NCBI GenBank assembly: GCA_017400455.1
Contig: JAFPTC010000089.1
Span: 1-60,223, forward strand
Source of the DNA: Prevotella sp.
Lineage (GTDB): Bacteria > Bacteroidota > Bacteroidia > Bacteroidales > Bacteroidaceae
Reading direction: 5' to 3'
DNA length: 60,223 nucleotides
The notes below the pieces were generated by a model. The model was not told the origin of the DNA, made no database searches, and was given only the letters and a program-made list of their open reading frames with translations. Shown one piece after another: positions 10,401 through 19,442 of the stretch. Both the position numbers and the translations under genes were made by a program. Position 1 is the stretch's first letter. Each line of letters begins with the position of its first letter.

Positions 10401-13400
10401 AGCGAAGAGCAGATGAGCCTCTATGCTTCGCGCACCTACATCTTCGACATCAACAAGGACCGTGTATTGACAGAGAACAGTGGTGCGACAACAAACATCG
10501 ACCTCGGAGCTAAGCTCTACGAGATACCGACAGACGCCACCATCATTGTCGACAATTACATGTATAAACTGGTATCTGAAGGAATATTAACTGGCACCAC
10601 CTCTTACAAAGCGAAACCGTTTGATGACAAATTTCTGAGGAATTTCTACAAGAAGGCTGACGGTTCAGGACTTTCGTGGAACAATGCCATCATGAGCAGA
10701 TGGATGGAAGAGAAAGACCTGACCAGCAGAGAGAAGGCATTCCCCGAGGAGTTCAAGAAGTCCGAGGATTTCAAGAAGTTAGACCAGGCATTGTTGAACG
10801 TAATCAGGTGGGAGGGATACGACCTTAAAAGGGAAAAAGAAAGTAGCTCTTGGATTGAACATGAGGATGGCGTGGGAGAGATAATCAAGCCCTACCTGGT
10901 TCCTGGCGGTGCCAAGATTAATGAAAGCACCGGGCGCAATTTCCACTTGACCCTGTCAGGCCTCAAGCCCGGTAAGCTCTACATCCTGGAACTCAACGGC
11001 CAAGCCTTTGAGGTGCTCAACGGCAAACGTGTGTGGACGAATATGACCGTGACAACCCACAAGAAGTCAGGAGAAGAAGAAAAGCACGATGAATACGTGC
11101 GCTGGGAGCAGAAGCGCCTGGTGTTCTTCCGCACGAAGACCGAAGAGGAGGAGCAGGAGGCCATCCCCGAGAACCTGACTGACATCCAGCCCTATGTGGC
11201 CCTGGCCTACCCCTCCGCGCCCGGCAACAAGCTCTTCCAGGATAAGGAGGACGGCGCGACGTACAAGGCCAACATCGTGGACATCCAGCGGCCTACCATC
11301 GCCCTGAACACCGACATCAGTTCGTCGTTCTCGAAAGGCAAGCTGGAATGGATTCTGCAGGGATACTCCACTGGCATGAAAGGCACGAAAGCCATCGCCA
11401 CACAAAAGATTGAGAATGAATTCGTGAGAAAGAACGGTGGCGTCAACATGCAGCCCAAGGAAGCCTTCGACCTCTCGAAGATACAGGAATCTAACACCGA
11501 GGACAACGACTACCAGATTCTCCTGAAGTACACCTATCCAGTCTACAAGAGGACGGCGAAAGTGGTGAAAGGCTACGAGGGTGCCGATGGTGCATTCGGC
11601 ATCGCCATGGTATACGCCTACACAAAGGGGATGGAAGCCACCTGGGATGCCCTCTTCACCTGGGCACGTCAATACGACGGCTGGGAGGTAATCGACGTCG
11701 ACAAAGAAGCCCTCATCGGTGAAATCGACAACGCAAAGAGTGAGCAGGAAAAAGGTGATGTAACTTATTATATGCTTGGTTTAATTACTGGGGAAAACAC
11801 CTCTGACTGCACCATTTCCGACGATTTCACACAGTACATGGCCAGCAAGTTGGGCTTGTCCATGGTGGATAAGGACATCTATGAAGACGCAACAGTCAAT
11901 CTGGCCAACATGTGGTTCCGCTGCAACGAAGAGCCTTCCTGGCACCTGGGCCGAAGGCCGCTGACGAGCTACGAGAAGCAGTTCGTGGGCATCCGCCCGG
12001 AAAATCTGCCCACCTTTGCCTTCAGTCTGAGCAGCGACGACAACAACTACACCAAGCTCGAGACGAAGCAAGACGGCCTGTTGATGAGGCTTGCCGACCC
12101 CTACCTCTACTTCGCCTACCTGTCGAAGTATGTGTTCATCAACGACGTGGCCCTCGACAATTACGACTTCGACGACGTCAACGTGCCGCATGCCAGCGAG
12201 TCGCTCACCTTCAGCTTCAACGGCCACGGCATCTCCGGCTCGCTCATCCCTGGCGATAACTACCGCAACAAGAAGCTCTACACGCTGCGCAACGAGATGT
12301 ACAGCACGTGGAAGAACGCCTGGTACTATACCAACTACGGTTATTACTCCGACCTGAAATGGCCGCTGCCGCTCTATGCCGACGAAGACCTGGGACTGAC
12401 GGCCAACAACCAGACGTTCATCTCGCAGCCCTACAACAAGTTCAACATTAAGTCCGACAGCTACTACGTGGGCAATACCCCCTTCAGCCAGTCCGACTTC
12501 AGCACGAAGGGCTATGCCGCAAAGTACCTGGCACAGCAGTTCACTGCCCCCTACTACATTGCCCAAGCACTGAGCGACCAAATGAAGAAGATAGCCACGC
12601 AGGTCTACAACATCACGAAGAGTTCGACAAGCGACAGCGAAGTGAACAAGGCGATGATTGACTGGCAGAACCTGCACCGTGGACAGTATCTGAGGGTGTC
12701 GAGCATGGGCTTCGAGGTGCAGGTGCCCTACTACCAGTTCCCGCTCATCTTGGGCGACTGCTTCGACGATGACGACCGCGCCTTCAAGAAGTCTATAGTG
12801 AGCAAAGTCAACGATATTATCACTACCGACCGCAACGACCGAAGGACTTCCAACCTGTACTTTTTCCGTCTGATGGGCGGCACGCCACTGGCGAAGTACG
12901 ACCCGAGGACCTACCCCGGCATCTACAACAGCAGTGGCAACGTGAACCAAGACTGGTTCAGCGCTGCATCGGCGCTCAAGATGGTGACGAAGTTCGACTA
13001 TCGTGCCTATCGCACCAACACCTACAACCTGTCGACGAACCGCTATGAGTACTCCGAAGGCATCGGCAACAACGGTCGGTACGGCAGCACCTACCCCAAC
13101 ACCAACTTCACGGGAACGCTCGTCAACACCAAAGACAGCAAGAATCCGGGCACCTACGCCAGCATGGACAAAGCGATGTCAACCATAGGCACGCCTGCGG
13201 TCTACATCAATGGTCTTATCCCCGTGCCCTTCGTAGACACGTCCACCCTTGAAGGCTTGATGATGGGAGGAGAAGCCATGAACCAGATGTTCATAACAAG
13301 CATCATTGCTCCCTGGATGCAGGACCACGAGCCCGACCTCTATGCCATCTACAAGGAGAGCAGCAACACCAAGAAAATCGGGATGCTGCAGGCATGGGCC

Positions 13401-13625
13401 GCTGCCAACGACCCGACGCTGACGGACTGGGCATCGAAGCAAAACAAAGGCCTCTGGTGGGTGCTGATATGGAAAAACGACCCAGCACTCATCAAAACCT
13501 GGAAAATGTCGAACTCGGTAAACAAGGCACTGGGCAAGCCCGCCACCTTCCCCGAGACAGAACCCACCTTCCAGCTACTGTTCTTCAAAGACATCATCTC
13601 ACATAAATATGGAATAATATGGTAA
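4437..13625 (+). CDS. Giant exported protein (3,062 residues), possibly a TANFOR-type protein
   Basis: A long N-terminal signal ends at 'SPVKAQD'; the start could be 4437, 4443 or 4479, since an ATG pair at 4479 gives a more ordinary signal peptide. Residues ~40-230 ('DNLGRYFRVTVINNT', 'EGQYELQLTAYEWN') resemble the N-terminal region of large Bacteroidales proteins annotated as TANFOR-domain proteins; this is from memory. A Gly/Lys/Asp/Ser-rich low-complexity linker spans ~1016-1062 and a charged coiled coil ~1586-1661. The remainder is mostly beta-rich with many Tyr/Asp/Lys, and no enzyme motif was seen. The stop codon overlaps the next gene by 7 bases, so translation of the two is coupled. 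It is probably exported and assembled on the cell surface or in the outer membrane with its neighbours. Confidence 0.7.
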   Translation: MAMNKMTNIKNLCLMMKNSRWMMVITLSLLIIHLSFSPVKAQDVTLQVTPVQSVLPPQAGKYIDNLGRYFRVTVINNTSVSQSLYFGVQIQQKFPSDVLWMSTNVETMHIPQQPIVLAPNQHKTLNSIELKHLFDHFGSHDIFIREGRYKNILDSEFGLLDEGQYELQLTAYEWNTQLTSPVVLTSPLDGVATFNICYEAEPPMFTFPIRPVVTDGLSDLAITKIDKKQAQIRFEWTQPTLNCNATMVNFRYRIRFVELGSMMPDEAMEENTPTFLEKHELLTNSYTIPTSYVTQMIADTAAHGKVYAMQVTAYTPYQNSNSLNVALVKNEGKSDIFLFQLYDPEKEDKVIASLGDNEISKDERGEPYIYEQPILTHPVFSDMLGRFIYSGDSIKAEWRHPAIAGGWGEKQDTVKFKYNLALYIGNAADNVKTIFKTSKPVFTKDVGEKEEYTIKWVDLQDKVSQGDYLLLRVTAKCTNNPDSIVKFKSDSLNYTDFALTRHFDETYQCGRNTATVGNKELINEKPKAGTRYKIGQWNLELIDDASRPLEFDKDKKTLKGFGRIEWSVMKPKAYIAVKFDSLKVNTDGVVFDGVCKTYSKSSQKVEGTEYTEEQVIDSLFSSASLDNIFGALSVPENVRNAVTGYAKDEATNLAKSYNLGKYYTQYKKAENTWENWQKGDLGDLYFPFEAPDEIKKYLPKDFSLQIGNITFSPSNAVMNLIGAITLPNSDIFEDQNVLVFGAPRLCISPDRFFPEDGVLALLSNFVINDPSSDFKLVFKAPSEPLNPTLRDGCFIRWENDEFDALGMEIAMTIPNTTRVVDGKPQKDVPALLDLWTTIEAGGSACDFIAEGTMTSFQVNDLPDWTFTAGKKIVFDHHLDRNGKNMPDLKTVEGWTNNVYDLKKVTNYNSWEAWQGVFIDEVSVQFPKWAVIGNGEQGITVGGQNMIFDASGATAKFFAKDVLDAETGRCGGWKFSIEEANVQIVQNNFDNCTFKGGIGVPLLGKVAQEKAGDNSSKKGDGKGGSGSKDGGKSGSNGKTGGKDGGKDGGKGAGDKTDEESRQESDIDYFCQIRNMTDPELTEKYYTYEQKYDGAGNPIEGQFNKIEHERKKYYNDKARYGYVFTTENASNAKLGLNFFIADMTLLPGQTYFLVEAIDTEKDGEEDVYTQVELCLAGDITIAGIDNTRGVKSDTEKSSFAKRVEEINNSLPLPLVLPGIHFAKMRLSNRALDDWKNLGVDQKNHHDVGLASQDAWLVKNKVLYTFTEGKEIELGKECYFNYGEWSLASAEKKLGPFTFTLKEFKPDMKGDTISLDVEGQIGLMDGKFAVGAGIRLSAQAHTQGSISDWYVDDGKVNFKSFELNVDWEVFKFKGRLELEDSSTDKGYGGNINLEIKDLFKLDVAGGYYNHKGISEEEKTKKIADAKLRAKNEDGSEAKYKKYYNPDEDFYSWGYFLATVGGQGLRIDPIVINRITGGFYYNCRPAPGKKDKDGHYELGEAKPTAAYGTIGVVFGLGITTSGGEETIKGDLDMVVIYDKKNSRMSHLELNGELEAVGGIIHSKASLIYENNDADRYLCMNLTVHAGLDSDELANNLTAFSNELKAIQEELNEFQSQVDDFVMKKPRVDEMKANMDKMQSEYEKTTSEEDKEKSEKEVSDGAKKAKTTYGTTDIYVEFKVTYREKGTDKSPTKWHLYLGEPQKDKRCKFTTIDYKDDLDILSVKIESDAYLCIGNELPGNGQLPAIPSEITEFLNGHKNSAVSTGGDMEKVNNARSQVVKKMLQNAGTKGGIMVGASSGGFINVDLGIFYGYMKALGGFDVSLVKYDSPQYCSNYGDYMGYKGWYAMGQLYAYLAAKLGLHIKLGSLIDEKVDLVDAGIGGLLSLGLPKPTWIEGQARVKVNLLGGLVKVDKGFNFSAGSKCVPFKGNALDDFSLFGDVTVASDSILEGWDEANAISLKDAKNIQFSTYANLGERYRLYDPTTGGDLSKETGYSEEQMSLYASRTYIFDINKDRVLTENSGATTNIDLGAKLYEIPTDATIIVDNYMYKLVSEGILTGTTSYKAKPFDDKFLRNFYKKADGSGLSWNNAIMSRWMEEKDLTSREKAFPEEFKKSEDFKKLDQALLNVIRWEGYDLKREKESSSWIEHEDGVGEIIKPYLVPGGAKINESTGRNFHLTLSGLKPGKLYILELNGQAFEVLNGKRVWTNMTVTTHKKSGEEEKHDEYVRWEQKRLVFFRTKTEEEEQEAIPENLTDIQPYVALAYPSAPGNKLFQDKEDGATYKANIVDIQRPTIALNTDISSSFSKGKLEWILQGYSTGMKGTKAIATQKIENEFVRKNGGVNMQPKEAFDLSKIQESNTEDNDYQILLKYTYPVYKRTAKVVKGYEGADGAFGIAMVYAYTKGMEATWDALFTWARQYDGWEVIDVDKEALIGEIDNAKSEQEKGDVTYYMLGLITGENTSDCTISDDFTQYMASKLGLSMVDKDIYEDATVNLANMWFRCNEEPSWHLGRRPLTSYEKQFVGIRPENLPTFAFSLSSDDNNYTKLETKQDGLLMRLADPYLYFAYLSKYVFINDVALDNYDFDDVNVPHASESLTFSFNGHGISGSLIPGDNYRNKKLYTLRNEMYSTWKNAWYYTNYGYYSDLKWPLPLYADEDLGLTANNQTFISQPYNKFNIKSDSYYVGNTPFSQSDFSTKGYAAKYLAQQFTAPYYIAQALSDQMKKIATQVYNITKSSTSDSEVNKAMIDWQNLHRGQYLRVSSMGFEVQVPYYQFPLILGDCFDDDDRAFKKSIVSKVNDIITTDRNDRRTSNLYFFRLMGGTPLAKYDPRTYPGIYNSSGNVNQDWFSAASALKMVTKFDYRAYRTNTYNLSTNRYEYSEGIGNNGRYGSTYPNTNFTGTLVNTKDSKNPGTYASMDKAMSTIGTPAVYINGLIPVPFVDTSTLEGLMMGGEAMNQMFITSIIAPWMQDHEPDLYAIYKESSNTKKIGMLQAWAAANDPTLTDWASKQNKGLWWVLIWKNDPALIKTWKMSNSVNKALGKPATFPETEPTFQLLFFKDIISHKYGIIW

Positions 13626-15895
13626 GCAATAAGAATATCCTCCTTGGGGCCATGCTGCTCATGAGCACTGCCACGGCCATGGCCCAGTCTCCCTCCGACA
13701 GCATCGCCGCCGGCCAGCCCCCAATGAGTGGCGACACCATCATCTATCAGGAGCCGACGCTCATCACCACGAAGATTCATGCCCAAGCCCGCACCTATGG
13801 TGACAGCATAGCCCTGCGCTGGGTGCCCGAGGACTACGTGTCGTGGAAATACCTCTGCCAGACGGGTGTCAACGTCCTTCGCACAGAGACCAACGCCGAG
13901 AACTTCGCCATCGACACGCTGGCCTACGCGCTGAAGCCCCTCAGCGAAGAGGGCTTCCGGGCAAAGTATGCACTCAATGACAGCAATGCCCTCGTGGCCC
14001 TGGGCGTGCTCTACGGTGAGGGGCGCATGGGATTGAACCAGACGCAGAACATGCCTGGCACGCTTGGCGCCAGCATGGAGCACAACAACGAGCAGGACCT
14101 GTCGTTTGCATTCGCCATGCTCGTGGCCGACTGGCGCCCCGACCTGGCACGCGACATGGCAGTGGGCTTCCTCGACCGCACGGCACAGCCCGGCAAGACC
14201 TACGACTACTACATCCAGCCCACCCGCTGGGAGACCGACGGCCGCCTCATCTTCGAGCCCGGCGTGGTGGAGCGCGTGAGGAATAATGAATACTGGCCTG
14301 GCATTTTTGACCCGCAGATGGTCGATTCGCTCTCCAGCCCACGCCGCCACGTGCTGGGCTGGTGGGACCACGAGTACTCCACCTACGAGCTCTACCGCCG
14401 CCAGGTGAGCGACGGCGACGGCAACGCCACCGACGGCGAGTGGGTGCACATCAACCCGAAGCCCTACCTCTCGGTCATCGAGCTGCCGCAGGGCGAGGAC
14501 TACAAGGCCTACTCCGACTCCGTGCCCAGCTTCGGTGTCTACGAGTATGTCGTGGCCGGCCACGATGCTTTCGGTGACGTCATCCCGTCGGCCCACCAGC
14601 TGAGGGTGAACGTCTACGACAACGAGCCGCCCACAGCTCCGCAGCTGAAGACCATCGTTGTGGACTATCCCGACAATGACATAAGGGGTCGCACGCGAGC
14701 CCGCATCATCTGGGAGAAGGACACGCTGGAGCGCGACCTGCAGGGCTACATTGTGAGATACTACAACGCAAAGATTAGCGGCGAGACGTGGATGGAGCTG
14801 AACGACCAGATTATTCCACCGGCGGACACCATGTTCGTGGCCGACGTCACCGGCCTGCGCACGGGCATGCTGCAAGTGGCGGCATACGACCGTTCGGGCA
14901 ACGAGGCAGTCTCGTTCTCGCAGCTCATCGAGCTACACGACTTCAAGGCCCCTGCAGCCCCCGACTCGCTGAGTGCACAGGTAATAGTGCCACAGCTGAC
15001 GCCTCTGGCCAGGGAGGACATGAAACGGGCCTACGTCATCCTGCGCTGGAAGCCCGACCCCACCGACGATGACATCATGCACTACGACATAGCCTTCGCC
15101 AACGATACCACGCACACATTCCAGCGCTTGAACGAGCTGGCCATCAATGAGACATGGTTCATTGACTCGCTGGCCCTCGACGTCAACCAGAAGTACATTT
15201 ACTATAAGGTGCGCGCCACCGACTACTCGACGAACGAGGGCGAGTGGAGCCCCTGGATTCAGGTGAAGCGTCCGCATATCACACCGCCCACACAGCCCCA
15301 TCTGGAGCGCTCGACAAGCAAAGACGAGGAGGGCATCCACATGGAGTGGATTGTCGGTACGGATGCCGACATGGACTATCACAACGCCTACCGCCGACTG
15401 GGCGAGGACGGCGACTGGGAGCTGATAGGCCGCTACGACCACGACTCGCTGACCGCCCATAACTACACCATCGTCATCGACGACCGTCCCACGTACAACC
15501 GCCAGCAACGCTACTACTACTATGTTGAGTCGTTCAACTCGTCGCCCTTCACCTCGAAGAGCCTCGCCGTGAGCTTCCTCTTCCAGGGCCCGAAGATATG
15601 GGACGTCAGCCTGAAGCTCATCGGCGACTACGACGAGAAGACGAAGCAGACGCGGCTGGTGTGGGACACGGGCAAGCTGCCCTTCGATGCCCCCTACTAC
15701 TACTGCATCTACCGGCGAGCCGCTGGCGAGGAGCGCTATGAATACATGGGCAACGTGCCGGCTGACACGCTGGAGTTCACCGACCAGCGCCTGAATCCGG
15801 GCGAGCAGGCTGAGTACTATGTGATGATACAGTGGCGCGACGGACGGCAGAGCACACTGTCGAACACCATCACCGTGAAGAGAAGTGAAAAGTGA
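13619..15895 (+). CDS. Exported fibronectin type III-like protein
   Basis: 758 residues with a clear signal peptide ending 'ATAMAQSPSD'. From about residue 330 onward, several ~100-residue segments show the fibronectin-III pattern: 'PPTAPQL' or 'PAAPDSL' openings, a Trp in strand B ('RIIWEKD', 'ILRWKPD', 'HMEWIVG'), and 'YYKVRATD' or 'YYYYVESF' near the end. No catalytic residues were recognised. The ATG lies within the end of the giant-protein gene (7-base overlap), so the two products are likely made together and may bind each other. The middle may hold a further Ig-like segment. Role in adhesion or scaffold assembly is inferred. Confidence 0.75.
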   Translation: MVSNKNILLGAMLLMSTATAMAQSPSDSIAAGQPPMSGDTIIYQEPTLITTKIHAQARTYGDSIALRWVPEDYVSWKYLCQTGVNVLRTETNAENFAIDTLAYALKPLSEEGFRAKYALNDSNALVALGVLYGEGRMGLNQTQNMPGTLGASMEHNNEQDLSFAFAMLVADWRPDLARDMAVGFLDRTAQPGKTYDYYIQPTRWETDGRLIFEPGVVERVRNNEYWPGIFDPQMVDSLSSPRRHVLGWWDHEYSTYELYRRQVSDGDGNATDGEWVHINPKPYLSVIELPQGEDYKAYSDSVPSFGVYEYVVAGHDAFGDVIPSAHQLRVNVYDNEPPTAPQLKTIVVDYPDNDIRGRTRARIIWEKDTLERDLQGYIVRYYNAKISGETWMELNDQIIPPADTMFVADVTGLRTGMLQVAAYDRSGNEAVSFSQLIELHDFKAPAAPDSLSAQVIVPQLTPLAREDMKRAYVILRWKPDPTDDDIMHYDIAFANDTTHTFQRLNELAINETWFIDSLALDVNQKYIYYKVRATDYSTNEGEWSPWIQVKRPHITPPTQPHLERSTSKDEEGIHMEWIVGTDADMDYHNAYRRLGEDGDWELIGRYDHDSLTAHNYTIVIDDRPTYNRQQRYYYYVESFNSSPFTSKSLAVSFLFQGPKIWDVSLKLIGDYDEKTKQTRLVWDTGKLPFDAPYYYCIYRRAAGEERYEYMGNVPADTLEFTDQRLNPGEQAEYYVMIQWRDGRQSTLSNTITVKRSEK

Positions 15896-15931
15896 ATATA
15901 ATCTGCTTCCGCTGAAAAAACGCAAAAGGAT

Positions 15932-16708
15932 ATGAAAAAGAGAATGTTTTGGCTTCAGAAGCGCTGGGCATCGTCACTCAGCCTGATAGCGATAAGTGCA
16001 TTGTTAACCGCCTGCGGCGAATACTGGGACGGCGGCGCCCCCGTGGCTGCCCGCAAGATGACGCTGGGGCGCAAGGTGATGAACCTGATGGTGGGTGACC
16101 GCTACGAGATACCCGTCATCTTCGAGCCCGACACGCTCTCAAACCGCTCGGTGTGGTGGCAGACGGAGAACAGCCGGATTGCCGTCATGGAGGAGAACAC
16201 CGTCGTAGCCCTCAGCGAGGGCCTGACGCTAGCCTACGCCCTGAGCGTCAGCGACCACCAGACGGACTCATGTTGGGTGAACGTGCTGCCGCCCATGTTT
16301 ATCAACCCGAGGCAATACCCCTACGACATGGTTATCTATGCCGATGTTGACATCCACGGCCACCACTACACGGCCGAGGATGAGGGCTCACTCATCATCG
16401 GAGCTTTCATCCACGATGAGCTTCGGGGCATCGGCAAGATGCGGCAGTGGGACGGTAAGGACTACATGGAGATACGCATCTGGAACGACGACATCGACGT
16501 TTATGACATCGCTGAAATAAGATGCTACTACATGGGAAAGGGACTCGCAGAGGTGTTCCCAGAATACTTCCCCTTTGACGGCAATGCCCATGGCACGCTG
16601 TCGAATAAGGTTAAGCTGTATCTCGACGACAATGCGCTGGAATACTTCCCCTGGGACAACATTGACAGACCAGCCGAGCCTTCGGATACCATCATCATCG
16701 ACGATTAA
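15932..16708 (+). CDS. Lipoprotein with Ig-like (BIG2-type) segment
   Basis: 258 residues. The N-terminus carries a hydrophobic segment and a lipobox-like 'LLTACGEY' (Cys near residue 28), so it should be lipid-anchored. Residues ~45-120 resemble a BIG2-like Ig fold: 'LMVGDRYEIPVIFEPD', then 'VWWQTENSRIAVM' and 'TVVALSEGLTLA'. The second half has 'IIGAFIHDELRGIGK', closely similar to 'TIGAFVGDECRGEGI' near the C-terminus of the first gene of this window, so the two share a module. It starts 36 bases after the fibronectin-type gene and lies 23 bases before the next lipoprotein gene, within the same run of genes. Confidence 0.7.
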   Translation: MKKRMFWLQKRWASSLSLIAISALLTACGEYWDGGAPVAARKMTLGRKVMNLMVGDRYEIPVIFEPDTLSNRSVWWQTENSRIAVMEENTVVALSEGLTLAYALSVSDHQTDSCWVNVLPPMFINPRQYPYDMVIYADVDIHGHHYTAEDEGSLIIGAFIHDELRGIGKMRQWDGKDYMEIRIWNDDIDVYDIAEIRCYYMGKGLAEVFPEYFPFDGNAHGTLSNKVKLYLDDNALEYFPWDNIDRPAEPSDTIIIDD

Positions 16709-16731
16709 TCAAAATAACACTCTGTTTGTTT

Positions 16732-19401
16732 ATGAAAACCAACATATCGCTTTTGGCACTCCTGGCATCGTTGACGCTGGCATCGTGCAACCTCTTTATT
16801 GAAGATGAAGAAGATGATCTGAGCAGGGGTATCGACCTGAACAAAAAGACGGTCTACACAGGCGACGGATGGTCAGAGCCCGTCACCGAAGTGGGCGACT
16901 GCTATAATATCACCTATCAGTATCAGGACAACGTCAAGTTACTGACTGAAGAGATCCAAAGCTACATCGTGTCGTTTGAAGTCGATGCAATGTATGGAGC
17001 ACTTGGCATCATCGACTTCCGCGAGGACACGCCTGAGCAGTTCCTGCCCCGCATCGGTGAGATGGTGACCAGCCGCAATACGAAACTGATGCCCGATGGA
17101 CTGGGTGCAGAGGTGATATGGGCAGGTTTTATCGATGGAGTCTATCGTGTCTGCACATGCGCCGTGACGCTCGACAAGATTTTCAAGAAGCTTGACGGCG
17201 AGTATGACCTCAGCCTTGCCGACATCGGCGACGTGGAGGCTAACCCCAGTATAGAATCAAACAACGCCACAACCCGTGCTGACGATGGAGAAGACATTTT
17301 TACCGTGGAGACCGACGGTGTCAAGCTGCATGAAGAAAAAGGTGATGACGGAAAGTATTTCCAGTTCAAACTTCCGATGAAGGCCAAGATATCAACCATC
17401 AAACTGCCTGAAGATAAAAACGAAGACACAAAATGGAAAACAGTCCATGTCGTTGACAAAAACGGACAAGTACACATGGCCGATGAAGAAAGCCGATACA
17501 CAGATGTAGTAAAACGCGGCGGGACGGGTTATCTGGAGATTCTCCCCACAGAAAGCTTCATGAAGCACAGGCTGAGAGTGAAGGTGTATCTTCTTGACGG
17601 CTCCGTGTGCCCTATCCTGGAAGTAAAGGATACGGTAGTAACCGATGCAACCCTGCACGTCAAGAATGGATTTGAAATCAGTAAATCGTGGAGCCGGACT
17701 GACGTCTTTCCTCAACTGAAGTTACAAGGAATTCTTAGTCTGAAACTTCTCATTGGCGCTTCCGTAGGCATAAGTGCTGGCATATTCGCAGATTGTTCCG
17801 TTAACGTCAAGGACAGCAGCTACGTGAACACCAAGATAGATATGATAGGGGCTTCAAAGTACTTCAACCCAGTATCCATATTACAAGCAATGGGCACCGA
17901 TGCATTCAAAGAGGAAGCTCTTTCCGAGGCCATCAAGGAGGCCGAGGCTAAGAACTACAGCAGGAGGTGGAGGGTTGATGGCAGCGTTGAGGGTAATATC
18001 AGCTTCAACGTCAAACTTTCTGTCGGAGGTGCAATATGGACAGAGAAGATTTCGGTCAGCGTTTTTGCCAACAACACGTTGCAAGCCATTCTCAAGTCCC
18101 CAAGCATGTTCAAGGACATCAATGGATCAGCGTGGGGACTGAGCATTTCCAAGAAGCCAGGATTTGAGCTGAAGGACAAAATAGACGTCGGCGTGTCACT
18201 TGGCTTAACGCTCAATATTTACGAGGTCATCAAAGGCATCCAGCAAGATGCCATCTCCATAGGCAAGTCCTTCTACAGCGATTTTTATAAAACTCTCATG
18301 ATAGAAATCGCATCAATAGCGAATGATTATGGTCTTAATGACATTCATCACCAATCACTTATGTCTGCTGCAGAAGCAGAACGGTTTTGGGAATGTATGG
18401 AAAATACACTTAAAAAACAGACCACTACAGTTGAAGACATATTAAAAGAGAAGAATCTGGATTTCAATAAAGATTTCACTTTGAAGACCTGGCATATACC
18501 TATTTTTAATCTTCCTTGGTTCCCATCGGTTAACTTCAAAAAGTACAAACAAAGACCTGTGAGCTTCAGTGAAAGCGGCGACACCTGGGAATTTCAGTGG
18601 AAATACAATGAATTAGGTCTTCTGGCTTGGGCTGGTTTCCGACCACTCCTGCCCTGCATATACATTGACGGTGGCAAAGATGACAAAGCCACGGGGCTCT
18701 ATTTCCCCAAGGACCACCCAGTCATCAACGACGAGACCGAGATAGAAAATGTCAACGTGACCGTCAAGGTATCGCAGCTGACACCCGACAAGACCTACCA
18801 GGCCTACCCCGCCCTAGCGCTCAGATTTAGCGACGATGAACCTTTTATGTTTGACACTCCACAGACCGTCACGTCAAAATCGGTTGATGTCACCCTCAAA
18901 TCGGTTGACGTCACGCCCTATTATCCTAGCGACCCTTCATTGGCAGATGCGGGGTATCACGGTTTTGAAATCACTGGCCACGTCTCGGTGCGGGGAGCTG
19001 CAAAAGTCTGCAGGTGGGGATTATTCTTCCGGCCTTTTGAGAATGCTGAAATGGTACAGAGTGACTTTCGGAATAGCAAAGTGACAGAGACCAACGACCA
19101 GCCTGTGACTTTCTACGTGTTGACAAAGAAGAAGGTTATCGATACCACCATGCATGGGGACTATGTACTATGGAAAACAAAAGAGGACGGTGAAAGGGAG
19201 GTTTCTGATGTCCTGCAGATGAACACGCTCCGAATCTATGGAGAATGGACCGATGGATTCGACTTTAGCGACAGCCGCCAGCGCGTTCTCCGGGGAAAGA
19301 CAACAGCCGCATGGCCAGAGAAAGTGAGGAAAAAGATGGACGACATCATCAAGAACCGCCCGTTCTACGATACATCGACCATCGTCATTGCTGGAGACTA
19401 A
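16732..19401 (+). CDS. Large lipoprotein, unknown function
   Basis: 889 residues from the ATG at 16732. The signal peptide ends in a lipobox-like 'LTLASCNLF', followed by an acidic 'EDEEDD' stretch typical of Bacteroidetes surface-exposed lipoproteins (lipoprotein export signal; inference). Two ATGs are close; the downstream one gives the better lipoprotein signal. The C-terminal third contains Ig-like strands ('VNVTVKVSQLTPDKTYQAYPAL'). A direct repeat 'TSKSVDVTLKSVDVT' is visible near residue 720. I recognise no catalytic motif. It is the last gene of the six-gene set; the next gene is on the opposite strand. Confidence 0.65.
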   Translation: MKTNISLLALLASLTLASCNLFIEDEEDDLSRGIDLNKKTVYTGDGWSEPVTEVGDCYNITYQYQDNVKLLTEEIQSYIVSFEVDAMYGALGIIDFREDTPEQFLPRIGEMVTSRNTKLMPDGLGAEVIWAGFIDGVYRVCTCAVTLDKIFKKLDGEYDLSLADIGDVEANPSIESNNATTRADDGEDIFTVETDGVKLHEEKGDDGKYFQFKLPMKAKISTIKLPEDKNEDTKWKTVHVVDKNGQVHMADEESRYTDVVKRGGTGYLEILPTESFMKHRLRVKVYLLDGSVCPILEVKDTVVTDATLHVKNGFEISKSWSRTDVFPQLKLQGILSLKLLIGASVGISAGIFADCSVNVKDSSYVNTKIDMIGASKYFNPVSILQAMGTDAFKEEALSEAIKEAEAKNYSRRWRVDGSVEGNISFNVKLSVGGAIWTEKISVSVFANNTLQAILKSPSMFKDINGSAWGLSISKKPGFELKDKIDVGVSLGLTLNIYEVIKGIQQDAISIGKSFYSDFYKTLMIEIASIANDYGLNDIHHQSLMSAAEAERFWECMENTLKKQTTTVEDILKEKNLDFNKDFTLKTWHIPIFNLPWFPSVNFKKYKQRPVSFSESGDTWEFQWKYNELGLLAWAGFRPLLPCIYIDGGKDDKATGLYFPKDHPVINDETEIENVNVTVKVSQLTPDKTYQAYPALALRFSDDEPFMFDTPQTVTSKSVDVTLKSVDVTPYYPSDPSLADAGYHGFEITGHVSVRGAAKVCRWGLFFRPFENAEMVQSDFRNSKVTETNDQPVTFYVLTKKKVIDTTMHGDYVLWKTKEDGEREVSDVLQMNTLRIYGEWTDGFDFSDSRQRVLRGKTTAAWPEKVRKKMDDIIKNRPFYDTSTIVIAGD

Positions 19402-19442
19402 AAGCCACGCCTCATCGAAGGCTGAAGGTAAACTCAGAAGTA

